From NCBI GenBank assembly GCA_947471565.1, contig CANIVT010000001.1, forward strand, positions 346,753 through 410,752: a DNA stretch of 64,000 nucleotides. Reading direction: 5' to 3'. Shown here one piece after another: positions 27,470-35,851 of this stretch. The notes beneath the pieces are model-generated. The model saw nothing but the letters and a program-made list of their open reading frames with translations, was not told the DNA's origin and did no database searches. Both the position numbers and the translations under genes were made by a program. The DNA comes from Spartobacteria bacterium (GTDB lineage: Bacteria; Verrucomicrobiota; Verrucomicrobiia; Chthoniobacterales; UBA6821). Each line of letters opens with the position of its first letter. The first letter of the stretch is position 1.

Positions 27470-28519
27470 ATGCCTCTGCTTACGATTTCTGAACTGAAAA
27501 AGGCCGCCCGAGAGTCCTCTCCTGTCGAGGCCTCGGTGCATGCCCAGATCGAGAAGATCACCCGCAAGGAGGCCTCCAACGGGAAACCCTTCCAAGAACT
27601 CCAGCTTCGGGACGGAGCAGACTCGATGACGCTGCGTGCCTGGAGCGATACCGAGGCCTTTGAGGCATGCTCTGTACTCGAAACGGGCACCTTCGTGGCT
27701 GTGGAGGGAATCTTCAGTCACAGTGCCGCCTTCGGACTTGACTCCAAGCGCTGGGAAATTGCGCGGCTCGATGACGATGCCATGGAGGCCCTACTGGAAG
27801 GCTCCGAGGAACGCAGGTTACTGCTCCAACGCTGCGACCAGGTGATCACCCAAGCGGTCGCCTCGATCACTGATCCGAGACTGAAAGCCCTTTGTGGCCG
27901 ATTTCTGGATCAATACGGAGCGCGGTTCCGTCGTTCCGCTGCCGCCCGGGGAAATCACCATGCCCGCCGGGGAGGTCTGCTCGAGCACACCTCGCGGATG
28001 ATGGAATCGGCGCTCGCTCTCTGCGGTGTCTATCCGGAACTCAACCGCGATCTGATCATTTCAGGCGTCCTGTTTCACGACACGGGCAAACTCTGGGAGA
28101 CCTGCCCGCCGGAACGGGGGTTCGGGATTGTCCCCGAACTGCGTGGCGAACTGCTCGGCCATCTCTCCATCGGCATCGAACTGGTCAACACCCTCTGGCG
28201 CGATCTCCCCAAGGAGGGCTGGGAGGGATTCACCCCCTCCTCCGAAGATCTCCGTCTGCACCTGCTCCACCTGATAGCCTCCCACCATGGACAGCTGGAA
28301 TTTGGTTCCCCGGTGCTTCCCAAGACCCCTGAGGCCGCCCTTCTTCACTTTGTCGACAATATCGATGCCCGGATGGAGATGTTCTTCTCGGCTTATCAGT
28401 CCAGCACCCCCGGGAGGGAGGGTCCCTTGGAATGGGTCAGGGCCCTCGGCGTCAGCCCTGTTCCCTCTTTGGATTCCTTCAGGAATCTGGCATCTCCCCA
28501 GGACGAGCTTCCGTTGTGA
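27470..28519 (+). CDS. YhaM-like HD-domain 3'-5' exoribonuclease/phosphohydrolase
   Basis: A 349-residue protein. The N-terminal part (about 1-100) is an OB-fold-like nucleic acid binding domain (VEASVHAQIEKITRKEASNGKPFQELQLRD ... TFVAVEGIFS). The C-terminal part is an HD domain: HHARRGGLLEHT, His203-Asp204 in LFHDTGKLWE, IASHHGQLEFG, and LLHFVDNIDARMEM with the last conserved Asp. This OB plus HD order is that of Bacillus YhaM, a 3'-5' exonuclease. There is no Shine-Dalgarno sequence; a pyrimidine-rich tract abuts the ATG. Confidence 0.8.
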   Translation: MPLLTISELKKAARESSPVEASVHAQIEKITRKEASNGKPFQELQLRDGADSMTLRAWSDTEAFEACSVLETGTFVAVEGIFSHSAAFGLDSKRWEIARLDDDAMEALLEGSEERRLLLQRCDQVITQAVASITDPRLKALCGRFLDQYGARFRRSAAARGNHHARRGGLLEHTSRMMESALALCGVYPELNRDLIISGVLFHDTGKLWETCPPERGFGIVPELRGELLGHLSIGIELVNTLWRDLPKEGWEGFTPSSEDLRLHLLHLIASHHGQLEFGSPVLPKTPEAALLHFVDNIDARMEMFFSAYQSSTPGREGPLEWVRALGVSPVPSLDSFRNLASPQDELPL

Positions 28520-28584
28520 TTTTTCGATACCTTCTCTCTTTGAACTTGCAGAGAAAGCCATGTGGAAATAGAAAAAACTCCCCT

Positions 28585-29010
28585 GTGAAAACTTCCCCCC
28601 TACTCACGATTATCGTTCTCCTCTGCGGTACCGTTGCTGCGATGGCCGACATTCAGGCCCCGCCCCAATCAGACCAGGGACCGACAAAGAAACTCGGTCG
28701 AGGACTGGGAAACATGCTGTACGGTTCCACGGAGATCTTTGACTCCATGTCCAATGTGAATTACTCGGAAGGCAATTCCGCCGCTTTTAGCTACGGACTC
28801 GTTCGTGGTGTCGGCCGCACACTGGCGCGTCTGGGGTACGGACTATTCGAAACGGTGACCTTCCCCTTCCCGACCAATCACGGCACTTACAAGCCCCCTT
28901 ATCAGAATAACATCCAGTGGCTGAATTCTGGCTACTCAGAGTTCCCTCCGGAAGTCGGATTCGAGACCAAGTACGACTACTCCCGCCAGTACTCGAGTCA
29001 GAGTTGGTGA
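28585..29010 (+). CDS. Exosortase-system-associated small protein, TIGR04073 type
   Basis: A 141-residue secreted protein starting with GTG at 28585, which gives a proper signal peptide (VKTSPLLTIIVLLCGTVAAMAD). The mature N-terminus, KKLGRGLGNMLYGSTEIFDSM, matches the K-L-x-R-G-x-x-N pattern of the TIGR04073 family found in exosortase-bearing Verrucomicrobia and related bacteria. The rest has a Gly-rich hydrophobic stretch (GLVRGVGRTLARLGYGLFETVTFPFP) and a Tyr-rich tail. No exosortase gene is in the window. Family assignment is from memory of the motif. Confidence 0.65.
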   Translation: MKTSPLLTIIVLLCGTVAAMADIQAPPQSDQGPTKKLGRGLGNMLYGSTEIFDSMSNVNYSEGNSAAFSYGLVRGVGRTLARLGYGLFETVTFPFPTNHGTYKPPYQNNIQWLNSGYSEFPPEVGFETKYDYSRQYSSQSW

Positions 29011-29041
29011 TCCAAGTCGCTTGGCGATTTGGAGAGGAAGA

Positions 29042-29541
29042 TCACGCGGAGGCGCAGGGAGCGCGGAGGAATTGATTCATGGAAATCGACGATATCACCC
29101 ACGCTGTCATTGAAGATTCCATTAGGATCCACAGAGATCTTGGGCCCGGGTTGATGGAATCAGTTTACGAATCAGTTCTTGCCAGTTCCTTGGAACGACG
29201 TGGACTCAAAACCGAACGACAAAAGACCGTCCGGTTTGTGTACGACGGTATGACTTTTGACGAGGGAATGAGAATTGACCTCCTAGTTGAAAGCCGTCTG
29301 ATCATTGAACTGAAATCCGTTGAGAAACTCTCTCCCGTGCACGGAAAACAGCTTCTTACCTATCTACGCTTGATGGATCTTCAAGTGGGTCTTCTAATCA
29401 ACTTTGGTTCAGCAACACTCAAGGAAGGGCTTCGCCGCGTTGTCAATCAGCTGCCTGCCTCGGCATCATCCCACCTGAGAGTTAATCGGGGAAAAATTCT
29501 CTAACCCCCTCTCTCCTCCGCGTCCCCGCGCCTCCGCGTGA
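29042..29541. mobile_element. Inverted-repeat element carrying the GxxExxY gene
   Basis: Left arm 29042-29070 and right arm 29514-29541 are nearly perfect reverse complements: one substitution and one single-base gap over 29 positions (core TCACGCGGAGGCGC). They enclose only the GxxExxY gene and end 3 bp from the tgt stop. Two other elements in the window share the arm sequence. A single-gene cassette is the simplest reading; no transposase or target duplication is seen. Confidence 0.6.
29079..29504 (+). CDS. GxxExxY protein
   Basis: A 141-residue protein with the name-giving motif in GPGLMESVYE (about residues 22-31). It also has VRFVYDGMTFDEGMRIDLLVESRLIIELKSVEKLSPVHGKQLLTYLRLMDLQVGLLINFG, which resembles a PD-(D/E)xK nuclease core: the Asp in RIDLLV, the Glu and Lys in IIELKS. 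Such proteins occur scattered in intergenic positions in many bacteria and have no established function. Here the gene lies inside an inverted repeat and its base composition is lower in GC than its neighbours, suggesting transfer. Confidence 0.85.
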   Translation: MEIDDITHAVIEDSIRIHRDLGPGLMESVYESVLASSLERRGLKTERQKTVRFVYDGMTFDEGMRIDLLVESRLIIELKSVEKLSPVHGKQLLTYLRLMDLQVGLLINFGSATLKEGLRRVVNQLPASASSHLRVNRGKIL

Positions 29542-29544
29542 ACT

Positions 29545-30690
29545 TCAGCTGATTTCGGTCGGATTCCAGACTCGGTAGCCCGCGACAAACTCCCTGCGGA
29601 ATTCCGCAAAGGTACCGTCCAGAATCGACGAGCGGATCTTCCTCATCAGAGTCATGTAAAAATGGAGGTTATGCAGGGTGACAAGACGCAGCCCCAGGAT
29701 CTCCTCGGCCTTGATCAGATGGCGCAGATAGGCGCGTGAAAAGGTCGTGCACGCAGGGCAGACACATCCCTCCTCGATCGGTCCGGGATCACGGGTAAAG
29801 GGCGCGTTTTTGAGATTCAGTGTTCCATCGGCGGTGAACGCCGTCCCGTTGCGGGCGATCCGTGTGGGAAGGACGCAGTCGAACATGTCAATCCCGCGGG
29901 CCACCATCTCCACAAGCTGAGGTGGGGTGCCGAGTCCCATGGCATACCGTGGTGACTCCTCCGGCAGGAAGGGGACGCTGGATTCTACCGCCTTCATCAT
30001 CTCGGGCTCAGGCTCCCCGACACTCACACCGCCGACCGCATATCCGTCGAACCCGATCTCCACAAGGGATCGTGCAGAGCGTTCCCTCAGATCAGCATAA
30101 GAGCTTCCCTGGACGATTCCGAAAAGGAGCGGCCGTCCCTCCTGGGGTTGCTCCCGCCACCAATCACGCGAACGGCGCTCCCAACGGGTCGTGAGTTCGA
30201 GACTCTTTGCCGCCTCCTCATAGGTGCAGGGAAACGGCGGGCACTCGTCGAAGGCCATCACCACGTCGCTGCCGAGATCCCGCTGGATCTGCATCGAGGT
30301 CTCCGGGCCGATGAAGGTGGGAGTGCCATCGAGATGATTCTGGAAGTGGACTCCCTCCTCGGTGATGCGGCGAAGCTTGGAAAGGGAGAAGACCTGAAAT
30401 CCCCCACTATCGGTCAGGATCGAGCGATCCCAGCCCATGAAGGAATGAAGCCCACCCAGATCACGGATGACCTCCTCTCCGGGACGGACGTGCAGATGGT
30501 AGGTATTTCCCAGGATGATGCGGGCTCCGAGAGCCCTGAGCTCGTCAGGGGAGACCGCCTTGACCGTGGCCTGGGTGCCCACCGGCATGAAGACCGGCGT
30601 CTCCACATCCCCACGCCTCGTGTGCAGGATCCCCGCACGAGCTTTGCTGGAGGAATCAGTCTTGAGAAGGGTATAGGGCGTGGAACTCAC
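29545..30690 (-). CDS. tgt: Queuine tRNA-ribosyltransferase (tRNA-guanine transglycosylase)
   Basis: Exchanges guanine 34 of target tRNAs for preQ1. It has 381 residues. VRPGEEVIRDLGGLHSFMGWDRSILTDSGGFQVFSLSKLRRI contains the substrate-binding aspartate (TDSGGFQ). GNGTAF-type RNA contact region LPTRIARNGTAF and the zinc site CVCPACTTFSRAYLRHLIKAEEILGLRLVTLHNLHFY (three Cys and a His) are complete. It follows pyrC by 116 bp and may be part of the pyr transcript or have its own promoter; queA lies on the opposite strand nearby. Confidence 0.97.
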   Translation of the reverse strand: MSSTPYTLLKTDSSSKARAGILHTRRGDVETPVFMPVGTQATVKAVSPDELRALGARIILGNTYHLHVRPGEEVIRDLGGLHSFMGWDRSILTDSGGFQVFSLSKLRRITEEGVHFQNHLDGTPTFIGPETSMQIQRDLGSDVVMAFDECPPFPCTYEEAAKSLELTTRWERRSRDWWREQPQEGRPLLFGIVQGSSYADLRERSARSLVEIGFDGYAVGGVSVGEPEPEMMKAVESSVPFLPEESPRYAMGLGTPPQLVEMVARGIDMFDCVLPTRIARNGTAFTADGTLNLKNAPFTRDPGPIEEGCVCPACTTFSRAYLRHLIKAEEILGLRLVTLHNLHFYMTLMRKIRSSILDGTFAEFRREFVAGYRVWNPTEIS

Positions 30691-30806
30691 AGGGATGAAG
30701 GCAGGTCTGTTAGACTGAAGGCTGAAGGAAGTTGATGGGAGAGAAATCAGGACGGAAGGGTTTCAGGGATTCACTACCCCTCTATCCCCTTCATCACTGT
30801 GAATCT

Positions 30807-32096
30807 TCAGTTGCGAAAACCGTTTTCCAGATCCCACACAATCTTGCCGCCGACGATCGTGTTTAGGGCGCGACCGCGCAGGGCCATCCCGTGGAACGGG
30901 GTGTTCCGTGACAGGGAGGGCGAGTCCTCCTTGTCGTAGGTCCATGCATGATCGGGATCGAGGATCGTGATATCGGCAACCGCACCGACAGCGAGGGTTC
31001 CACGGTCGAGGCCGAGAAGCTTCGCAGGATTCACCGTGAGCATCGCAAGGATCTCCGGAAGTGTGCGTGCCTTGCGGCGATGGAAGAGGATTTCCAGGAA
31101 GACCGGCAACTCAGTCTCCAAGCCCAGGATGCCGAAGGGAGCCTTGTCGAATTCCACTTCCTTCTCGTAGGGAGCATGCGGAGCATGATCGCTTGCAAGG
31201 ATCGTGATCGTTCCGTCAGCAATGCCTGCGATGATCTCGTCGATGTCGGCCTGAGTCCGCAGAGGCGGGTTCATCTTGAAGTTCGTGTCAAAGGTCTTCA
31301 GATCACCATCGGTCAGGCAGATGTGGTGGGGGCAGGCCTCCGCAGTGATCGACACCCCACGGCGACGCGCCTCGCGGAGGAGGCGGACGCTGCGTGCGGA
31401 GCTGATGTGCTGGCAATGAATCGGGTGTCCCGTCTGCTCGGCCAGAAGGATGTTGCGCGCAACAATCAGGTCCTCGGCGAGAGCGGGCCATCCGGGCAGG
31501 CCCAGACGGGTGCTCCATTCTCCGTCGTTCATGACCCCGTCGGAGCTGAGTGTCGCCTCCTGACAGTGGTCCATGATGGGAAGCCCGAACTGCTTGGCAT
31601 ACTCCACCGCACGGAGCATCACCCCGTGATTCTGGACGCAACGGCCGTCATCGGTGAGGGCCACCACACCCGCGGCGGCCAGGGCGCCGATCGGGGCCAT
31701 CTCCTCGCCCGCGATCCCTCGGGTGATAGCCCCGGTGCAGTAGACATTCACGATGGAATTGGAAGCGGCCCGTTCCTGAATCCACGCGATCGTCGCCGGA
31801 CTGTCGGCAACCGGTGATGTGTTGGGCATGCAGACCACGGTCGTGAATCCGCCAAACGCTGCACAGCGGGATCCGCTGGCGATGGTTTCTTTGTGGGACT
31901 GCCCCGGTTCCCGGAAGTGAACGTGGATGTCGATGAGTCCGGGCGAGACCACTTTGCCTGCCGCATCGATCACCGTCGCTTTGGCGGGCTTGGAATCGGT
32001 GATCACTCCGTTCTCGACAAAGAGATCTCGGACAGTATCGGATCCGGAGGCTGGATCGATGACCCGCCCTCCCTTGATATGAAGCGCTTCGCTCAT
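30807..32096 (-). CDS. pyrC: Dihydroorotase
   Basis: Third step of de novo pyrimidine synthesis. The 429-residue length fits class I (amidohydrolase) dihydroorotase. Metal ligands His58 and His60 are in DIHVHFREPGQSHKE; further conserved parts are PNTSPVADS, MDHCQEATL, CQHISSARSVRLLREA, EACPHHICLTD, and ASDHAPHAPYEK with the catalytic Asp. It is 5 bp downstream of pyrB in a pyrR-pyrB-pyrC operon. Confidence 0.96.
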   Translation of the reverse strand: MSEALHIKGGRVIDPASGSDTVRDLFVENGVITDSKPAKATVIDAAGKVVSPGLIDIHVHFREPGQSHKETIASGSRCAAFGGFTTVVCMPNTSPVADSPATIAWIQERAASNSIVNVYCTGAITRGIAGEEMAPIGALAAAGVVALTDDGRCVQNHGVMLRAVEYAKQFGLPIMDHCQEATLSSDGVMNDGEWSTRLGLPGWPALAEDLIVARNILLAEQTGHPIHCQHISSARSVRLLREARRRGVSITAEACPHHICLTDGDLKTFDTNFKMNPPLRTQADIDEIIAGIADGTITILASDHAPHAPYEKEVEFDKAPFGILGLETELPVFLEILFHRRKARTLPEILAMLTVNPAKLLGLDRGTLAVGAVADITILDPDHAWTYDKEDSPSLSRNTPFHGMALRGRALNTIVGGKIVWDLENGFRN

Positions 32097-32101
32097 GAGG
32101 A

Positions 32102-33055
32102 TTATTGGTTGGTTTCGATCCGGGCGAAGGGAGCGCCGCCGGAGCAGAGGTATAGGACGGCCATGCGGACGGCGAGGCCGTTGGTGACCTGATCCAGGAT
32201 GACGCTGCGGCCGCTGTCAGCAACGTCGCTGTCGATCTCGACACCCCGGTTCATGGGACCGGGATGCATGATCAAGCATTCCGCAGGAAGCCTGTCGGCA
32301 CGTTTCTTAGTGAGACCGAATCGGGCTGTGTACTCGCCGGTACCGGGGAAGTACTCCTTACGCTGGCGCTCGTGCTGGATACGCAGGAGATTGACGACGT
32401 CGACCCTGCCGATCACCTCATCGATACTGTGAGCGACAGAGACACCGAGTGAAGAGAAGGACTCCGGCACAAGAGTCGGAGGCCCCACAAGGGTGACCTC
32501 GGCGCCGAGTTTGGTCAGGAGATGGATGTTGGAGCGAGCAACCCGGCTGAAGAGGATGTCGCCGACAATGGCCACTCGGATGCCCTCGATCCGCCCCAGT
32601 TTTTCGCGGATTGTAAAAGCATCGAGAAGGCCCTGCGTGGGGTGCTCGTGCGCACCGTCGCCGGCGTTGATGACCGAGGCCTGAAGACGATCGGCGAGGA
32701 AGCGGGCGCTACCGGCCGACTTGTGGCGGATCACGATCAGATCCGCCCGCAGGGCCTCGAGGTTGCGCGCGGTATCGAGCAAGGTCTCCCCCTTCTCCAG
32801 GCTGGAGGCGCTGGCCGCGATATTCACCACGTCGGCGCTCAGACGGAGCGCGGCAAGTTCGAAGGAGATCCTCGTGCGGGTGCTCGGCTCCACGAAGAAG
32901 TTCACAAGGGTCTTGCCCCGGAGTGCCGGGACTTTCTTGAGGTTGCGCTCCCCCACCCCCTTGAAGGCGGTGGCGGTGTCGAGGATGGTCAGCAGTTCGC
33001 CAGGCGTGTGCTCGCCGAGAGCGCAGAGGTCCTTGTGATTCCATGCAGGTGTCAT
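32102..33055 (-). CDS. pyrB: Aspartate carbamoyltransferase catalytic subunit
   Basis: Condenses carbamoyl phosphate and aspartate. It has 317 residues. The carbamoyl-phosphate motif STRTR is at 58-62 (FVEPSTRTRISFE). HPTQGLLDAFTI is the second signature, and the Asp-binding region includes RIQHERQRKEY (usually RVQ.ER). No regulatory pyrI is adjacent. Its start overlaps the pyrR stop by 4 bp. PyrR-dependent control is likely from the upstream RNA motif. Confidence 0.96.
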   Translation of the reverse strand: MTPAWNHKDLCALGEHTPGELLTILDTATAFKGVGERNLKKVPALRGKTLVNFFVEPSTRTRISFELAALRLSADVVNIAASASSLEKGETLLDTARNLEALRADLIVIRHKSAGSARFLADRLQASVINAGDGAHEHPTQGLLDAFTIREKLGRIEGIRVAIVGDILFSRVARSNIHLLTKLGAEVTLVGPPTLVPESFSSLGVSVAHSIDEVIGRVDVVNLLRIQHERQRKEYFPGTGEYTARFGLTKKRADRLPAECLIMHPGPMNRGVEIDSDVADSGRSVILDQVTNGLAVRMAVLYLCSGGAPFARIETNQ

Positions 33056-33639
33056 GATACGGAGACTGGGGTGGAAGGGATTAGTGTCACGGAATCAGGA
33101 ACACGATCGTTCTCCTCGAGACGCACCCTGATTCGGTCTCCCGGTGCGGTCGGGATGTTTTTGCCCACGAAATCGGCACGGATGGGAAGCTCCCGGTGAC
33201 CACGATCCACAAGCACGGCGAGCTGGATCCTGGAGGGCCTTCCGAAGGACGCGACGGCATCCATCGCGGCTCGGACACTGCGTCCCGTGAAGAGCACGTC
33301 GTCGACCAGGATCAGGGGGCGGCCGTCCAGATCAATGGGAAGTTCGGTCAACTCAAGAACACTGACCCTGGCTCTGGTGGCGAGGTCATCCCGATGCATC
33401 GAGACATCGACTATTCCGAAGGCAGGGGAGATCCCCTCGATCTCGGCGATGTGGGAAACAATGCGGCGTGCGAGGATTTTTCCCCTCGTGGGGATGCCCG
33501 CCACCACAAGACGGGAGAGGTCGTGGTTCTGCTCGACGATTTCGTGAGCGATGCGACGGATCGCCTTGCGAATGGTATCGGCGTCCATGACCCCGATCCC
33601 GGTTTGCTCCGCTTTTGTCTGTTGCTGGTCTTTTTTCAT
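33052..33639 (-). CDS. pyrR: Pyrimidine operon regulator PyrR / uracil phosphoribosyltransferase
   Basis: RNA-binding regulator with PRTase fold. It has 195 residues if started at 33639; family starts correspond better to MDADTIRKAIRRIAHEIVE at residue 18 (33588), so either start is possible. The PRPP loop LILVDDVLFTGRSVRAA is complete (VDDVLFTGR at 112-120), and GIPTRGKILARRI is the conserved N-terminal contact. A PyrR-type RNA loop lies just upstream of the gene. It leads the pyrRBC genes and follows an ABC transporter and a small gene on the same strand. Confidence 0.93.
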   Translation of the reverse strand: MKKDQQQTKAEQTGIGVMDADTIRKAIRRIAHEIVEQNHDLSRLVVAGIPTRGKILARRIVSHIAEIEGISPAFGIVDVSMHRDDLATRARVSVLELTELPIDLDGRPLILVDDVLFTGRSVRAAMDAVASFGRPSRIQLAVLVDRGHRELPIRADFVGKNIPTAPGDRIRVRLEENDRVPDSVTLIPSTPVSVS

Positions 33640-33667
33640 CTCCTTGGTGGTCTCTCAGGACCTCCTT
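33640..33667 (-). promoter_or_regulatory. PyrR RNA-binding loop overlapping Shine-Dalgarno
   Basis: Read 5' to 3' on the minus strand the leader has AAGGAGGT (33667-33660), then GGTCCTGAGAGACC (33662-33649), then ACCAAGGAG and the ATG. The second segment matches the known PyrR-binding loop pattern (UCCnGnGAG flanked by pairing bases): GGUC pairs with GACC and the loop is CUGAGA. The 5' stem arm overlaps the strong Shine-Dalgarno sequence. No terminator follows, so translational repression by PyrR with UMP is more likely than attenuation. Inference. Confidence 0.6.
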
Positions 33668-33689
33668 AAAGGGTTGTTTTTGAGGCGGG

Positions 33690-33944
33690 TTAGGTGGCCT
33701 TGGAGGCTGCCCTGAATTGTCGCCAAGTCGTTCGATGCTTCAGCATCCAGTCTAGAAGTGCTTTTTCAAATCCGATGTCACGACCCTGTTTCTCGCTCTC
33801 GATCCACTTGTGACGCAAAATCTCTTCCCTCTCCGCCAAGAACTCCCGATACAGGGTCGAGTTCTTCAGGAGATCGGCCGCATCAGTCGATGCATGGGCT
33901 CGAGTCATTAAGTAATCTCTAACAGCGAGAATGATTGAAGTCAA
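33690..33944 (-). CDS. Small conserved hypothetical protein
   Basis: An 84-residue protein, mostly helical. Its C-terminal half (REEILRHKWIESEKQGRDIGFEKALLDWMLKHRTTWRQFRA) has the look of a conserved motif: H-K-W-x-x-S-E-x-x-G-x-D-I-G, with a final W-R. The motif resembles the tail of DUF4032-type proteins, but this is uncertain. It starts 22 bp after the ABC transporter stop and ends 50 bp before pyrR, so it belongs to the same transcription unit. Function unknown. Confidence 0.6.
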   Translation of the reverse strand: MTSIILAVRDYLMTRAHASTDAADLLKNSTLYREFLAEREEILRHKWIESEKQGRDIGFEKALLDWMLKHRTTWRQFRAASKAT

Positions 33945-33966
33945 TCATGCGGACCAACGGCTACCT

Positions 33967-35754
33967 CTATTCCATTCTCGTGCGCTGGCATCCCTGAAAG
34001 GCCAACAGCAACCCCGCCACAATGTGAACCAGCAGGACCATCAGGCAGACATCCCCTGCCGAAAGAGTTGTCTGAATGACCATGGCGGCAATGTCGTAGT
34101 ACCGCTCACCGCGCAAAGTCTGGAGCATTCCGGACCAACTCCAGTAAGCGGCAATAAAGGGACGGGTGAGTGTTCCAAGCCATTGAGGAAGGGCCAGCAC
34201 CGCACCCGAAAGAGGCAACTGGAAACCGACCAGATAGATCGACGCGAGCGATGCCTGCTCCGCAGTTCCCATATAGCTTGAGATCGCCAGACAGACGGAT
34301 GTCATGGCGGCATTCACCAGGAAGAGGAACAGGAGCTGGGGAGCCAGTTCTCCTGGGAAGGAACAGGTATGATGGATGAAGAACCCCATCCAGAGCGACT
34401 GGACCGCGCAGAGCAGTCCGAGAAAAAGAATCTTACTAAGCAGATAAGCACCCGTGCCGAGGCCTGCCAGCTTCTCCTTCTCAAAGATTTGCCGTTCCCC
34501 GGCGATCTCGCGGCCCGAATTGTTGGCACCCATCAAGGTCAGGAGCACCACCTCGAACATGATGATTCCCGAAACAAGGCTTCCAACCGAGCTGGCCTGT
34601 TTCAAAAACTCAAGTGCCTCGCTCTGCTGCTGGAGGACATTGACGTCGAGCCCCATGCTGAGGTTTCGGATCTGAGGCAGACCCTTCCACCCAAAGATGG
34701 AAACAATCGCCGGAAATCCGAAAACCAGGCCCGCCTGCAGCCAGAGCTGAGAATGGCTCCTGAAAAAGATCTTTAACCGCCGTTCCGTCAGCGTGATGAA
34801 CTGAGCAAGAATACCGGGCGTTCCCCCCTCGGAAACCGAATCCCCGACCTCGTCATAGGAAAGTTTGCATCCACAGACCTTGCAGAACTTCACTTCCTCA
34901 GGACATTCAGCCCTGCACTCGGGGCAGCTCCGGACTCCAGATGTCGGCGCACTCACCACCCGTGCCTCACGCCCCTGCTGGAAAGCATCGGCATGCTTGT
35001 TCCAGGAAGCCTGCCACTCCGAGGGCTCCCGGTCCGGCAGGCGCGGATAGACCAATTCGGGTCCGTCGACCCGGAAATAATGGGAAAGGTGGGAAGGCGA
35101 CCCCGCATAGGCCAGCACGCCGCGGTAGAGGACGGCCACGGCATCGTAATCAGACAGATTCTTGAGGCTATGGGTCACGGAGATCACGAGACGATTGCCG
35201 TCTCGCGCCACCCTTCTGAGCAGGGTCACGATCTCCTCTTCCGACTGGGGGTCGAGTCCGCTGGTCACCTCGTCGCAGAGGAGGATCGGGGGACTACTCA
35301 CCAGTTCCATAGCCAGGGCGAGTCGGCGCTTCTGGCCGCCGGAAAGAACCTTGACCCGGCGCTCCGAAAACTCGGCCATTCCCACCTCGGCGAGAAGTCG
35401 CGTCACCAGCGATTCCCTCTTCTCACTGGAAAGCCCTGCCACCCGTAGCCGCGCCGAATACTCGACGCATTCCTCCACGGTCAGTTCCTCGTGAGCGATA
35501 CTGAACTGGGGAACATAACCGATCTCCGAGGGTTTGAAGTCCTCCTCCGAGAGGTCGCGACCATCCCACCGGATCGTTCCCTCCTCTTCCCCTGAGGCGA
35601 TTCCAGCAATGACCTTCAAAAGCGTGCTCTTGCCGCATCCGGAAGGACCGATCACGGCGATAAACTCACCTTGGGAGAAGGAAGCGGAAACATCGGAAAG
35701 CAGGGGGTGCCCTGAATCTCCGATACGGAGGGAAATGCCTTCTAGGGAGAGCAT
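33967..35754 (-). CDS. ABCG-like fused ABC transporter with internal zinc ribbon
   Basis: A 595-residue half transporter. The N-terminal nucleotide-binding domain has Walker A GPSGCGKST (36-44), signature LSGGQKRRLALAMEL and Walker B ILLCDEVTSGLDP. Between the domains lies a zinc ribbon, CPECRAECPEEVKFCKVCGCKL (about residues 277-298). The C-terminal ABC-2 type permease has about six membrane helices (LGLLCAVQSLWMGFFI, AMTSVCLAISSYMG). This order resembles the White/ABCG family, to which the zinc ribbon is an addition. Substrate unknown; lipid or drug export is typical. Confidence 0.85.
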   Translation of the reverse strand: MLSLEGISLRIGDSGHPLLSDVSASFSQGEFIAVIGPSGCGKSTLLKVIAGIASGEEEGTIRWDGRDLSEEDFKPSEIGYVPQFSIAHEELTVEECVEYSARLRVAGLSSEKRESLVTRLLAEVGMAEFSERRVKVLSGGQKRRLALAMELVSSPPILLCDEVTSGLDPQSEEEIVTLLRRVARDGNRLVISVTHSLKNLSDYDAVAVLYRGVLAYAGSPSHLSHYFRVDGPELVYPRLPDREPSEWQASWNKHADAFQQGREARVVSAPTSGVRSCPECRAECPEEVKFCKVCGCKLSYDEVGDSVSEGGTPGILAQFITLTERRLKIFFRSHSQLWLQAGLVFGFPAIVSIFGWKGLPQIRNLSMGLDVNVLQQQSEALEFLKQASSVGSLVSGIIMFEVVLLTLMGANNSGREIAGERQIFEKEKLAGLGTGAYLLSKILFLGLLCAVQSLWMGFFIHHTCSFPGELAPQLLFLFLVNAAMTSVCLAISSYMGTAEQASLASIYLVGFQLPLSGAVLALPQWLGTLTRPFIAAYWSWSGMLQTLRGERYYDIAAMVIQTTLSAGDVCLMVLLVHIVAGLLLAFQGCQRTRME

Positions 35755-35851
35755 GGCCTGAATTTTGCACTCCTCTTCCGATCCTCACAAGTACGCAAAA
35801 GTGCTCTTTGCAGGCCTTGCCTGAGCGCTTGGCAGCAATAGAATACCCCAC

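Noticed and set aside
33640..33690. A PyrR-controlled transcription attenuator
   Set aside because: No terminator hairpin with T-run between the loop and pyrR; translational control fits better.
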